Made by a program: the position numbers and the translations under genes
Notes under the pieces: model-generated
Databases searched by the model: none
Told to the model about the DNA's origin: nothing
The model's input: the letters and a program-made list of their open reading frames with translations, nothing else
Assembly (NCBI GenBank): GCA_032622095.1
Contig: CP136063.1
Coordinates: 185,855,956-185,919,955 of the forward strand
Origin: Siphonodentalium dalli
Lineage: Eukaryota; Mollusca; Scaphopoda; Gadilida; Siphonodentaliidae
Length of the DNA stretch: 64,000 nt
Reading direction: 5' to 3'
In this document: piece after piece, positions 45,328 to 57,513 of the stretch
How positions within the stretch are numbered: the stretch's first letter is position 1
Layout: each line of letters opens with the position of its first letter

Positions 45328-48300
45328 CTGTTGTACATTAAGGAAAAATACTTTGAAAATAAATATTCAAAAAAAGAAACTCACCCGGTTACACTGCAGA
45401 CAGTACACTATGAGCCAATCAAATTGGTTTCTGTTCCGACAAGTAAAACATATTTATATACAACTCTGATAAGGCTGTATGGAGATTCGGACTCAAATAC
45501 GTAAAACAATATAACTTGAGCTTTATAATTGTGTGAAATGAAAAATATTTACCCACATTGATTTGAGTCTTCTTCTGCCTGTAAATTAATTATTTGAATG
45601 CGATCACGATTTAGTTCTCAAATTCCATTTCTGTTCCACGTTTCCACACATATCCAGTTTTTTAAATCTAACGCTCCCTACAGACGCTTCCAGTTTGCAG
45701 TTGGCATGGTATCTGCCAGGTGGCTCTATCTAAAATGTGTTCATAAAAGAGACAGCCCTTTGTTATATGAAACATATTGATAATAACATACTTGACTGCA
45801 GTTGCCATTTTTATTAGAGAAGGTCAACGAGTCACAGGTGGCTTGCATGTTATCACCCAAATTTGACTAGAAATTGAGTCATGTCATTTACAGTAATGCC
45901 CTAAATAATCGACTCCTTAACCACAGCAGAATTAAGGGTAAATTTTCAGGATTTAGTCGGAAATATGGCGTGTTGCCATTCATCGGAAAGCTCTCAGTGA
46001 GAGCTTTCCGATGAATGGCAACACGCCATATTTCAGACTAAATCCTGAAAATTTACCCATAATTCTGCTGTGGTTGAAGTCGATTATTTAGGGCATTACT
46101 GTAATTGGACACCAAGATAAGAGAATCATTTAACTTCTACTGAAGATTGAAAAGGATACAATCTGCTTGACAATCTCAGATGGACTGTGGAGATCTATGA
46201 TGCGTTTGTGGATCCTCATCTGGTAACGAGACCACGTCTTGGAACCTTCACCACAAGGCGTCTTACGGCATGTAATACGTAAGATCTTTGTTGGCATCCT
46301 GACTGGACCCTTTACTTTCAAGCTCTTCTCTTTTGCACCCTTGATCAGATCCGCACAGACTGGAATTAGATGTATATAATATACAAGATACATAAATGCT
46401 TGAATTATATTATAAATCACTTGAAAGATGAGTTGCACACATGACTAGATTTTCAAATTAGGGTGAGATAAAAAACTTGTTCAATTCACAGCTCCCAAAA
46501 TTAACTCCTGTCATGCATGTCCAATTCTTCATTTTCAGTCTTTCGATTATAAGGTGAACAGTCGCTCCTGTGCACTAGGACTGCAATGATACACTTGGTC
46601 ACGATACACTAAATTAGTGTTTCCAAATGAATATCGCCTGAATTATCAAAAACAAAAAGTTTATAACTGGAGGTAAAGTATACAAAGTATACATGTAATC
46701 TTGAGAGATAATTGCAGGTTTTGCTTTTTACACCAGCCCATCTTCAGGCATTACTTGATTTCTGTATCGTGACACACATGGCACATACGATAAGCGTATC
46801 TTTTGAAAGTGTATCTCAATACATTGAATTAATGAATCGTTGTGCACCATCGCTTCCGCAATTATCATTTCTAGGGAGTTTACAGCATGCTTAAGCCTCA
46901 TCAAGAGAAGGATAACAAGAATAGCATCGGAGATGCTGGGTCAAGTTGTGGTAATGATGTCAAACATGGACTTGGATTGAAAATACATTAATTGTAACTG
47001 GCAATCATACACAACGCTGTTGAGGATGCGTGACATACCAAATAGTCGCTCGCAAATCAACCTCAAAAAAGTTATTGTGCCATCAAAATTAACGAAAATA
47101 AACTAATTAAGGGCCATACTAGTAACTCCAATCAATGTAGGCAGATCTGGCTGGGTTTTAAACTCAATCAAAAACATTGTTGATCAAGTCTCAAATACCT
47201 AATATCAACAAAATCAGTTGATATTATATGCTCAAGTTATCACCATCGATAGACATCCGTCCAGCGCCGCGCCCGTGAACCAAAGTCGCCAAACAATTAG
47301 TCTTTTTAATGAAATGTTGGAACTATTAGTCTACGTCGACTAGAATTTCGGCGATAATCGATTAGCAATCTCCTAGTAGACTAATCGCCTTATTTCCCAG
47401 ATGGGTATAGAAAAACATGTGATTGGTAGCAATCATTGATGCATGCAGAATATTTCCATATTTATCGTTGCCCGTGTTTGAAGCACAAATGATTGCGATG
47501 GAACCCAAAATACGACCGCCTGGTCGCTGTTAATACGCTATTATAAAAACATGTTTTCTGATCTAGATATTCAGTCATCAGCGAGGGATAGCGACCTGTT
47601 ATGGCATGTTATTCGCCGGAAAAATTGGACCCTTTTGATGTCTCATCGATTGGAATAATCATTTTTTGGCTAAGTCGCAACAGCAGATTTACTGTACACA
47701 TTCCCATATGCAAAATTGTGGCACCATTGATCTACGATATTCTACGTCCGATGTTGCAATACGGTAGATATGTTGTTTTGACGACGAGTTAACTGATACA
47801 AGATCAAACCAATTCCGACGTGACCACGTGTTCACTTCACTCTTGACTGGGCGCTGGTATAATTATGATATTTCCGAAATTTGGAAAATATGGTAAGCTC
47901 CCATCAAGAGGTCATACCAAGTAGGCGTATGAAATTTGGTAATGATTGGATCAGGGATCTTGCCTGTAGGGTGTGCTAAATGAACAGACTATCAGATGAC
48001 GGATGTGCCAAAACATTCAGTCATGCAAAGAGTAAAATCCAAGATGGCTGCCAGTGGCCATGTTATTTTTATCAAATTATTCAAGTTTGATATCTCCTGT
48101 TTAGAGGCGATCCCAAACATGCGATATATATTTTGAAAACGTTTTCCCCCATAAATGTGGGCTGCATGATGTGTTTTAACAAAATTCAGAAAAAATTGTA
48201 AGCTCCCATCTGGAGAAAAAAAATTGTCAAGAAATCAGGCACAGGTATTCTAAATATCAAATCTACCTTGTACATGATGCAGTGATGTGTCAATTCCAAA

Positions 48301-48451
48301 AATAGTCCCGGGCAGGAGGATGACAAATCCAAACTTTTATAAAATAACTATTACCCTTTTCTAAGCTCTTGACATTCCTGCTGGTTAGTGTTATGCGGAT
48401 TCTGTGGATCTGAGCCTCTTCTGTTGGAGCCTTCGAATCCTTAGCATATGC
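45271..48451 (-). CDS. RPS20: Ribosomal protein S20 (uS10), exons 2-4
   Basis: Component of the head of the cytosolic 40S subunit. Three exons joined on the minus strand (48451-48355, 46359-46160, 45327-45271) give 117 codons plus stop. With the expected initial Met in exon 1 this makes 118 residues, against 119 in human. Signature stretches are present: [55 protein letters not shown] and [17 protein letters not shown]. Introns are phase 1 (within the Val codon) and phase 0, both GT-AG. The frame is intact across all joins, so a working gene is likely rather than a processed copy. The introns hold a mariner-type MITE (45891-46101) and a K fragment. Exon 1, with the ATG and promoter, was not located upstream of 48453; it may lie in the repeat-rich DNA beyond. 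Confidence 0.95.
45891..46101. mobile_element. Palindromic Tc1/mariner-type MITE in RPS20 intron 3
   Basis: CAGTAATGCCCTAAATAATC at the left and the complement ending ACTG at the right, flanked by TA on both sides (45889-45890, 46102-46103). The two arms are near-perfect complements along their length, with a single central base at 45997 and a 2-base indel near the outer third. No coding capacity. It lies 59 bp beyond the exon 3 donor. Confidence 0.85.
46160..46359 (-). CDS. RPS20: RPS20 exon 3
   Basis: Acceptor TTCCAG, then TC completing Val, then 66 codons from [17 protein letters not shown] to EIVKQI. The donor is ATT|GTATCC. Without splicing, the frame runs on into 12 unrelated codons before a stop, which confirms the exon boundary. 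TWSRYQ has Ser where most animals have Asp or Glu. Confidence 0.95.
47880..48110 (+). repeat. Element K fragment in RPS20 intron 2
   Basis: It contains 'AAGCTCCCATCAAGAGGTCA', 'TCAGTCATGCAAAGAGTAAAATCCAAGATGGCTGCCAG' and 'GGCCATGTTATTTTTATC', as in K1. Neither K end is present. The rest of intron 2 (46361-47879) has degenerate hAT-like end motifs near 46580 and 47330 but no gene I recognise. Confidence 0.6.
48355..48451 (-). CDS. RPS20: RPS20 exon 2
   Basis: Acceptor TTTCATAG precedes GCATATGCT. It encodes 32 residues from Ala2 ([20 protein letters not shown], then [12 protein letters not shown]) and the first base of a Val codon. The donor is G|GTAATA at 48354. The start implies that the ATG ends exon 1 exactly (phase 0). 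Confidence 0.95.
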
Positions 48452-48452
48452 C

Positions 48453-49512
48453 TATGAAAGATAAAGATGAAATTTATAACTGTTTGATCAATGAATGAAT
48501 TCTCTCAGATAAATATATATGCAATGGAATGGGCTATTCTTCATTGTTGGAATATATATATATATATGGCAAGGCTAGGGTACTGCGAATATTCAATGTT
48601 TGATTCGTTATTCAAATCGGTCTCAAAATTCGTTTAAAAATATTGATCGAAACTTTAGACTTGTCTGAAGTGAACAGTCATAGTCGTCAAAATCCAGCTA
48701 TAGGTGTCGACCCACGTCCTGGTGACAGTCAATGTGAACTGGAATAATCTTCAGTGAACTGGAATAATCACATTATTTAGTAGTCCAAGTCTTCTTGTAC
48801 TAAAACCAGCTAAGATATTGGGATGGCGATGCTGGTCTTTAGTCCAAGACCGCTTGTATACCAATCCTTTGACACGACTTACGCCCACGATCTGTGGCGG
48901 GAATTTGTGGTGTATTTTACTGGATTTACCTAGCAAATCAATACATGATGCTATATGCATCGGAAAGGCTTACATCTTATGGTCATAATGGTGTATAATA
49001 ATCTAACTTTAATGTTAAATTACACATAGAATATTCCGCTTGATTGCCACACACATCGATTTGTTTCTCTGTTTGTTTACATTTTAACCGAAAGCCGAAG
49101 TGGTCCGAATAAGTTCGGCATAATCCGCTGTTTGTTCTACTAATTCTACTTTCCGTTTCTATATATAGCGCGGGTTTTCCGAACAAAAATAGCGAAAACC
49201 GATCGCCCGAAAGTCCAGTTTTCTATGTGCTTTCAGAACAATTCCCGCACTAAAAACTTAATGACATAATGGAGGATCAGAACGGTAGTTTTGTTGACAA
49301 TTTTTGCAAGCAACTTGTCAAAATTGGAGCAAATTAGAACTCTTGTGTCTGACTTGCCATGCGTGATGTGCATTTGACATCTGTGTTGATAAAATAATCG
49401 GAGAACCGAATCAGACAGTTTCGAAATATAGTTCTTCCGTTTTAGTGGGACTTTTCAAACTTAAGGTTCATTTATTTAGTATATTACATTTATATCTCCA
49501 ATGTTTAATTAA
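48453..49512. other. Upstream of RPS20 exon 2: unrecognised plus repeat N
   Basis: 48745-48992 is repeat N: part is related in reverse to 49831-49950, part to 52890-53010, and 48891-48992 to the complement of 61929-62033 (shared TGGCGGGAATTTGTG and CAATACATGATGCTATAT). A TATATATATATA run is at about 48552. I found no convincing ATG-GT exon 1 for RPS20 here. Confidence 0.4.
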
Positions 49513-49945
49513 TCTATTTATTATTTTATTTATTGACACACATAATTACGATTACAATGGAGAATTCATCGTAATTTGCGTTGTTGTCCAAAATCTACGG
49601 AATATTTTCAACGGAAAATGCCGAACGCAGTTCGCAAGGTCAACTGAGTTCGCATACTTTAAAAAATATGTAAACACTGCGGCAAATGTTTCTTTTCACA
49701 TTAAATTACCGCTTTCAATTCACAACCGATGTGGGTTTCAGATAAAATAGCATGTCTTCTGCGGAAACTATCCGTTTATTGTAGCAATTGTGATATTTTA
49801 TTTCATATAATTGTGGTTTTATTTGAGCGGATCACTAACGCTTAAGTCCTGTCAAAGGAATGCATGGGCCTGGAACTCGGACTAAAGACTGGCACCTCCA
49901 TCCCGATATCTTAGCCGGCTTTAGTACGAGAAGACTTGGACTAAT
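49513..49945 (-). repeat. Inverted repeat S, left arm (undisrupted)
   Basis: Its reverse complement is split across 52890-53018, 55877-55960 and 57081-57311. It preserves the empty sites of F2 (CAAATAAA|ACCACAA, complement at 49813-49829) and of hAT-2 (near 49735-49745). Confidence 0.8.
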
Positions 49946-52889
49946 TATTTAGCAGATTCAGTCCGGCAAGCATGATTGCACAACATTTACCGCAGCCATT
50001 TGCCATGTAAATTTCAAAATTCTCTAGTTCACAAAATGGTTTATTTATATTATCAATATCATTGCCCTGTCATGTATTCACTCTTCCAATGAATGCTAGA
50101 ATATGCACTGCAGCTAAGCTGTCTCAATAAATCCATGGTACTTTTGGAAATTAAAACCGCGGTTAACGATATAATCGCGTCTTTTTTTTAAACATACATG
50201 TATACTGAGACTGAATACCATTTCTCACTGTTTGATAGAATCACATCATTGGCATTAATTTTTACAAGTTGACGTCGGGAATAACATACACAACCACTCA
50301 ACCAGTGACAACCTCGGAATGAAAAATTAAATTCACAGGTTAAATTTCGCTATTCGGACCATTTCGTTCCGGTGACTTTACAAATTCTGGTTTATACCGG
50401 TAATTAGTAAAAGTATCATGTCGTCTATGCCAGAATGTGTTGAAACGACTAGTGAATTTCAAAGTCGACTAGTCGAGGCCCAAAAGTCGCGTTGCGTCGA
50501 CTAGTCGGTACCCGATATCAAAACTTTCAAACATAACATGGTACGGAAAATTCATCGTACATGGCGTACACTGATGCAATGAGTCAATGACGGTCTATTG
50601 CATAGCGCATTTTCCTGCATAGACACCAATTTATTTGGGAAATAATACAGTAAACATCTGGATATTTATCCAACACACTGAATGTAATTATATAATTAGA
50701 CATGTGGTGGATAATTGCCAGAGTGCCGATCAAGCAGGGAAATTTCCAGGGCTGTTTTGATACCTGTTACAGGTATGGGCGCCCAAACTTGAGAAGCCTA
50801 AATGACCCCAAACTCCTAGTGGACAGTATTGAGTCAACCTGAATTTTCAAGGCAATTCAACAATATGCGCTGTAAATAAACATATGCAGTTGCAATACAG
50901 CCTTCATTTGCATGTTTAATTTTTAAATAAGAAATATTATGTCATATTTATAATATATGCATCTGTATCTGTGTTGGTTCGGTGTAGAAGCCGTATTTTA
51001 AAGTTTAATATATTGGGATATCGGTACATCCTCTGCTGGAAACAGGTGTCCCCTAATTATCTCTGGATTCTTCCCTGCGATCAAGCGCTGTCAGTATCAT
51101 TTATATACGGTAGCACCAATGACATCACCTTAAGCGACCTTCACACAGCGTCGCATCATAACCCGACGGTGCGAGATCAATTGAAATATACAGTGTCATA
51201 GATCAAAGTAGTCTCCGACAAACGATAAAGCCGCGTCAATCATTGCCATCATGTCGCAGTGATGTCTTCGACCTCAAACAACGAGTGAGACATTGTGTTC
51301 CAACACATGTGTTGTCAATTTCATTCTTTCAATTAATAGTCGGAACACCGTGTGTGTCTATAATAGTAACACTGTCAATTCCGGGTGCCACCAAATGTTA
51401 TACTTACGTAACTTACGCGCAGTTAACACCGTTTATGCCGGAATCGATCTTGAAAACGTTATACATGTAACTAATACACTATGTTCTGACTATTCGACGG
51501 CAAAATTCAGAGTAGACGTTCTGACATTTCAGCGTCGACTACAGCTAGTCGATTAATCATTTCAACCCTAATACCAAAACTAAAAGTGTAATATACCATA
51601 GTATCCTTTTCTAACTCGGTATGTTCAACTAAGTTGAGTAAATATATATATGTTATTCCCGATGACACTCGAGTCGCATGACCAATGGATATGTGGTTTA
51701 CCGGCAAGACAACGACAATGAGGTTCAGTCTTTTAGCGAAGTCCAAACACACGTAGTACATAATCTTTGGAATTCGGCCAAGTGTATTTTTGGGCGGGTT
51801 TGAAGCTCTAATTCTTTTCAATTGGTTTTAACCAATCGCAGTGAGTGGTTTCTTCTAGACGAGAAGATGGCAGTAACTTCGCCCATTGATTATTTTGATT
51901 GATGGTGCATGTGCATCTTTGTGCTGAAGGAAGAGGCGTGGCATAACTGACATTCATTTCTCAGGGTTGCGTAATCATAGTACCACGCTGTACTGAATAA
52001 ACTGTCTCCAATTCTCAATCAACACACAAAATGTGGACCATACTTACTTGATTCAAGCCCAATGCTCCCGGAGCCTCCCTCCCGATCTGACCCTGTTTTC
52101 TATTGCGTGTTTTGATTGTACACCTGGATGTTACGCTGGGATTTTAAAACTTAAATAACTCTATTTAGGCTTGAGATAAATTATTTGTTTGTACAGGCTT
52201 ATGATTGGTTGGCACCCACTGATTGCCGACGATATTACGATTATTTTAGTTTAGACGATATTACTGACGATATTGAATTTTTAACAGGGTATTGTTGATT
52301 ATTAATCGGGAAAACGCCCAGCACTAATATGAGCCATGAAGTTGAATAAATAACATGTATTTTGATTAAATCATAAACTAGGCAAATCAAGGAAGGCTAG
52401 CTATTAATAGCCCTCCTGGATTTTCTAGACCGCCAGCACTTTTTAACTAGGAAAGTGCAAGACTGTATTTCGATGAAAATTTCCACCCTGCACTTATATT
52501 CCAGTCTGCACTTATATTAATTTTGGTTGTTTTTTTCACCCTGCACTTATATTCCAGACTGCACTTTTATTCCAGACACAAGAGTATGGTATTGTTGGGA
52601 AGGTTGGAACATCAGGGTGCCGCAGGCGAAATGCATTTACATGGTTAAACTCATAAAACGACAGCAGTGGGCGTGGCAGGGAAGAATCCAGAGATAATTT
52701 GGGGACACCTGTTTCCAGCTAGCAGAGGATACATTTATCCCCATATGACTTGATAAGGCTTCTATGCCAAACCAATACAGATACATGTACATGAATTATA
52801 AATATGACCTAATATTTCTGATTTCAAAATTAAACATGCAAAGAAAGGCTCTATTGTAAACTGCAGATTTTTTATTTACATAGCATATT
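49946..52889. other. Loop of inverted repeat S: degenerate element ends, no gene
   Basis: No gene recognised. 50865-51090 is the reverse-complement relative of 52650-52885 (shared TGCATGTTTAATTTT, GGAAACAGGTGTCCCC, TTATCTCTGGATTCTTCCCTG). A hAT-like right end (CGCCCAGCACTA) lies at 52315-52326. Frames at 50971-51556 lack recognisable motifs. Confidence 0.4.
50435..51570. mobile_element. Probable degenerate hAT element (hAT-4)
   Basis: The left end ATGTGTTGAAACGACTAG and the right end (complement) TAGGGTTGAAATGATTAATC are related. The flanking octamers ATGCCAGA (50427-50434) and ATACCAAA (51571-51578) match at six of eight positions. The length (1136 bp) is like hAT-2 and hAT-3. A segment of its interior also occurs at 52650-52885, which an intact single insertion would not explain, so the call is tentative. 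Confidence 0.4.
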
Positions 52890-53018
52890 GTAGTCCAAGT
52901 CTTCTTGTTAAAAAAACAGCTAAGATATTGGGATGGTGAGATGCTGGATTTTAGTCCGAGTTCACCTCCATAGGCTTTCTATAACACGAGTTAAGCGTTA
53001 GTGACCCGCTCAAATAAA

Positions 53019-55876
53019 ATAAAAGGTCGGCCGACCACAGTGTCCCCCGACAACGTGGCAAGTCAATGGCCGCTTTGTTAAAGAATTTTTTTTAAATGTC
53101 TATGGCCGCTTTGTTAAAGAAATTAAACCAGAGTTTCAAATCTCTACATTTAAAACTGTAGGAGGAGTTGATTACACCATGAAGGTACCCAATCTCATCC
53201 AAAAGGCAAAAATGTTCCAAATTTTCTAAGTCAAAAACCCCCCCGAAAATATGGAAACGAGAGGCCGATCACGATCGGCAGATGTTTAACCCATACCTTG
53301 GCGATAGCGATTAGCTATTTTTATAAATTTTATAAATCCTTACACCAACCTTTTCATGAGTGCAAAAGTTTCAACAATTCACACTTTATATAGTGATCGT
53401 GTGAAAAATATTTAGTTATCACATTGTGTCAACAGGATTGGTGGAGGATGTTAATATTTTTAAGCAAATAAACCAAATGACCCTCACTATGCAGGTTAGG
53501 GGTGTGTTATCGTCAACTATGCCAAGAACTATAAACATAATCAATGGAAATATTTGAGTTATCAAATCGGATAGAATGGGGTTAATCTTACCCAAACTAA
53601 TGAACTGATAAACACAAAATAGTCTATGAAAAGCATGTCATTGGATTTAGAACCCCATACAATAAGTCAGTCTCAAGAATACCAGCACCATTAATATTAT
53701 CCTGGAGCCCAAATGCAATTGAGGGAATTTCAAAATAAGACATTTCCTCTAATGATGAATATTCAATTGGTGATGTATTGAAACCCTTACTGAACCTGGC
53801 TCAAAGTGAAAGGGATAATATTATATCTGTCTATCGCATAATATGTGTCTATGGAATGGTTTAATTTTAATCCCAAATCCATGCAAATCAAAAGTGGATC
53901 ACCATCAACCTGGACATAACATAGGAGAATGATTAAATGAAAAGCATCAAAACCATATGATGTGTGGAGAGGGTTAATCATTTTCAATGACATCATGTTA
54001 TGGAACTAAGGAATGTGTGGATAAATTTTTGTCTAAGATAAGACAACAGTGTTTGTAAAGAACAATGTCTGTAAAACAACACTACAAAGTAACAATGGAC
54101 TATTCCAATTTATTATTTTAGAATAGGTGTCATATAGTGTGTGCATATAGCTAATGTAATAAACCTGTTTCAACAAAGGGTTTAACTTCATATTGCACAG
54201 AAAGCAGAACTCCACCAGAGAGTGAGTAATCAATCACAGTTTGACATAATTATGATAACAAGTCCAGCCAGCCAGTGGCACCACTATCATGCTTTATAGC
54301 ATGTAGTATCTAATGTCATAGTGATAATTAACTCATTTCAATAACACACATTGCTGTGGGATATATGTTCTCTTCAAATTCCCAGCAGTAATTACTTGAA
54401 TTATAAAGGGTCATAACTCTGTTAAAATATATCGGATCAAACCCATATTCGAACTCGATCTGTATTTAGGGGTGATAAATTCATATACCAAATTTTGTGT
54501 TGATCAGATGAAAAATGTTTTGAGTCATAGCAGCTTGGGTGAATTCTAAGTAAACATAAGAGTGAAAAGGGTTAATTAAACAATACCAAAAACCATACAG
54601 ATGAAGAACGTGCTAAGAAAAACCTAGGTAAGAAATATGAGGCAGATCAGAAGAAATATGTTCAACTTATTGCATTGGATAGCATGTGTGTAAAGGGTTA
54701 ATTATTTTCTAAACTGATCAACCAATCAATACCAAAAACTATACAGGTGAGGGGTGTGTCATCATAAACCTACATATCAAATATGAACACAATCGGACAA
54801 AAAAATATTTCGGTTAGAGCATCGGATTTTTTTAAAATTTATTTTATTTTCGAAAAAAGGGTCATAACTCCTTTAAAATAAATCGGATCAAACCCATATT
54901 CGAACTCGATCTGTATTTTTGGCTGAGAAACCCATATACAAAATTTGGTTTCGATTGGATAGAAAATGTTTGAGTTATCGCATTACTCGTAAAGTGTCTA
55001 CGGACAGACAGACAGACAGACGGACGAAAGACGAGTGGTCAATCCGGGCAACGACACTATGTTTACCATACTATGGTATGGGTAAACATAAAAATGATAT
55101 TTATTATTAGCTATATAGATGTTGCAAATCACCAACATGTTAGGAACAATATCCCAGAGTTTCAAATCTCTACATTTAAAACTGTAGGAGGAGTTGATTA
55201 CACCTTGAAGGTACCCAATCTCATCCAAAAGGCAAAAATGTTCCAAATTTTCTAAGTCAAAAACCCCCCGAAAATATGGAAAAAATGATATTTATTATTA
55301 GCTATATAGATGTTGCAAATCACCAACATGTTAGGAACAATATCCCAGAGTTTAAAATCTCTACATTTAAAACTGTAGGAGGAGTTGATTACACCATGAA
55401 GGTACCCAATCTCATACAAAAGGCAAAAATGTTCCAAATTTTCTAAGTCGAAAACCCCCCAAAAATATGGAAAAAATGATATTTTTTATTAGCTATATAG
55501 ATGTTGCAAATCATCAACATGCTAGGAACAATATCCCAGAGTTTAAAATCTCTACATTTAAAACTGTAGGAGGAGTTGATTACACCTTGAAGGTACCCAA
55601 TCTCATCCAAAAGGCAAAAATGTTCCAAATTTTCTAAGTCGAAAACCCCCCCAAAAATATGGAATTTTTTTTTATTTTTGATTAGCTATATAGATGTTGC
55701 AAATCACCAACATGTTAGGAACAATATCCCAGAGTTTCAAATCTCTACATTTAAAACTGTAGGAGGAGTTGATTTCACCATGAAGGTACCCAATCTCGGA
55801 CGCACGGACGGACCCACAGACGGACGGACGCACGAGGGTCATTTCTATAGTCCTCCGACGGAAACGTCGGGGGACA
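53019..55876 (+). mobile_element. Helentron-associated-like array element F2
   Basis: The 5' end ATAAAAGGTCGGCCGACC contains a perfect palindrome. TGTCCCCCGAC (53041-53051) has its exact complement GTCGGGGGACA at the 3' end (55866-55876). The core has 191-bp units ('gatgttgc' at 55118, 55309, 55500, 55693) plus a partial unit before the nested element P1. A GGACGCACGGACGG-type repeat and the hairpin GTCCTCCGACGGAAACGTCGGGGGAC close it. The empty site in the other arm shows insertion between A and A without target duplication. The 60-90-codon frames are unit artefacts. Confidence 0.8.
53258..55089 (+). mobile_element. Array element P1 nested in F2
   Basis: It interrupts an F unit in its A-run ('atatggaa|...|aaaatgatatt'). 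The 5' palindrome is GCCGATCACGATCGGC; TGTTTAACCCATACC lies at 53283-53297 and its near-complement GGTATGGGTAAACA at 55075-55088. The core has degenerate units such as 'AACAGGTGAGGGGTGTGTCATC' and 'AACCCATATTCGAACTCGATCTGTATTT'. GGACAGACAGACAGACAGACGGACG precedes the terminal hairpin TGTTTACCATAC-TAT-GGTATGGGTAAACA. Same build as F and K, different sequence. Confidence 0.75.
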
Positions 55877-55960
55877 ACCACAATTTATATATGAAATTAA
55901 ATATCACAATTGCGACAATAAACGGATTTTTCCGCAGAAGACATGATATTTGATCTGAAA

Positions 55961-57072
55961 TAGAGGTGCCACGATTATTTATTTTGATAATCGATAATCG
56001 GTCGTCAATAATCGATTAATCGTACATAATAATAATAACATCAGTAGAAGTATTCCGTAATATGGCCTATTGCCATATTGGCTGGATGCTGGTTAACTGC
56101 TTTCGCTGCTTGTTTGAGGCTTCGGCTGATGTAATTTTTGTGTTAATAAAGTGCATCATAAACCACCGGTAATGACTAATGAGCACAATGTGTTCAATAC
56201 AAGCACAGTTCTCGGCGATGTCATGGTTATAATATTTGTGAGTTCATTGGAACGAACGTAGCGATTAATTTAACAGCCAAACATACAAGCAATATAAAAG
56301 TAGGAATGCACGACGGACCGACGGTGGTTCCTAAAAAAAAGGAATCTAATGTTACGGAAACTATAAGTTTCAGCGAACTTCCAGAGCATGGATAACAATT
56401 ACAAAGGTGGGTCCCTGCCCGCAAATTTCAGGACTAAAAATAATAAGTATTTGGTAATAGTTAATTTCATTTAGCAGTCACCACACTATAAGCGATAGCC
56501 TGTACTAGTAACATCTAAGTATACTTATTATATACAAACAAAGTATACTTGCTGCAAATGACACCGCCGAGAATATCGCTGATTAAAATGCCGTAGGTTC
56601 CCTGATATCGAGAGAATGTCAATCAACTCCCCTTTGGTCCAATGAGATTCAAGGGCGAGGGCATTCAGTTCACTGACAGTCAGTCCATTTCAAAGACATA
56701 GTGCTGCCGTTCTTGTAGAAATGTTAACGATGTCGGCATAAGTTCAAAGCTGCAGTGCCGCCATCATGGCGCCATGCCATTTGAAGAATATACAATGACT
56801 CGAAGAGTAACCATGTCATCAAATGAACTGCCGGCTGTTTGCAACATATACTAGTAGTACTCAAGTTGTCGGAATCTCTTTGATACATGATCAAATGTTG
56901 TTAACCCCTCGGTTGTATATTAAACTGTGAAAAACAATCAGGGTATTCAACAATAACCGGCATTTTCCAACGTCCGAAATAAATAACGCAGATTAATCGA
57001 CGACGGAAATGGTAATCCATTATCGGCTTTATCAACGGTTCATCGATTATACGATTAATCGTGGCACCCCTA
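55961..57072. mobile_element. hAT-type element hAT-2
   Basis: The termini are TAGAGGTGCCACGATTATTT and (complement) TAGGGGTGCCACGATTAATC. The 8-bp duplication ATCTGAAA lies at 55953-55960 and 57073-57080, and the empty site is preserved in the left arm of inverted repeat S. Sub-ends are rich in TAATCGAT motifs. At 1112 bp with only short frames, it is non-autonomous. Confidence 0.9.
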
Positions 57073-57080
57073 ATCTGAAA

Positions 57081-57311
57081 CCCACATCAGTTGTGAATTG
57101 AAAGCGTTAATTTAATGTGAAAAGAGACATTTACCGCAGTGTTGACATATTTTTAAAAGTATGCGAACTCAGTTGACCTCGCGAACTGTGTTTGGCATTT
57201 TCCGGTGAAAATATTCCGTAGATTTTCGACTAACCACGCACATGACGATGAATTCTCCATTGTAATCGTAATTATGTGTGTCAATAAATAAATAAATAAA
57301 TAAATAGATTA
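57081..57311 (+). repeat. Inverted repeat S, outer right arm
   Basis: Complement of about 49513-49735: 'aacccacatcagttgtgaattgaaagcg' to 'gtgtgtcaataaataaataaataaataaatag'. The AAAT tetranucleotide run at 57284-57307 is longer than in the partner. Confidence 0.8.
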
Positions 57312-57513
57312 GGCCTTACCAATTTAATTAGTTGTTTTACGAACATGGGACCCAAAAAAACGTAGATGGAGAAGGGAAAAAAAATTCCTTCGGGCTTATT
57401 CTATCCGGTATGATTTTTCACACGACATCACCACTGGAATTTTGTAACTTAAAATGGACATGTTATTTACCCTGAACACTTTATTCAACTTAAACTTTCA
57501 AATATATAAATAT

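Noticed and set aside
47570-47600. C/D box snoRNA in RPS20 intron 2 (minus strand TGATGA near 47579)
   Set aside because: RPS20 introns host such RNAs in vertebrates, but no D box or terminal stem is found at a suitable distance.
48960-49000. RPS20 exon 1 at AAGATGTAAGCC (minus strand)
   Set aside because: Splicing after AT puts exon 2 out of frame; the stretch also belongs to dispersed repeat N.
52030-52075. RPS20 exon 1 ending at a GTAAGTATGG donor (minus strand)
   Set aside because: The donor is good, but no ATG immediately precedes it as the phase of exon 2 requires, and it lies in the repeat-S loop.
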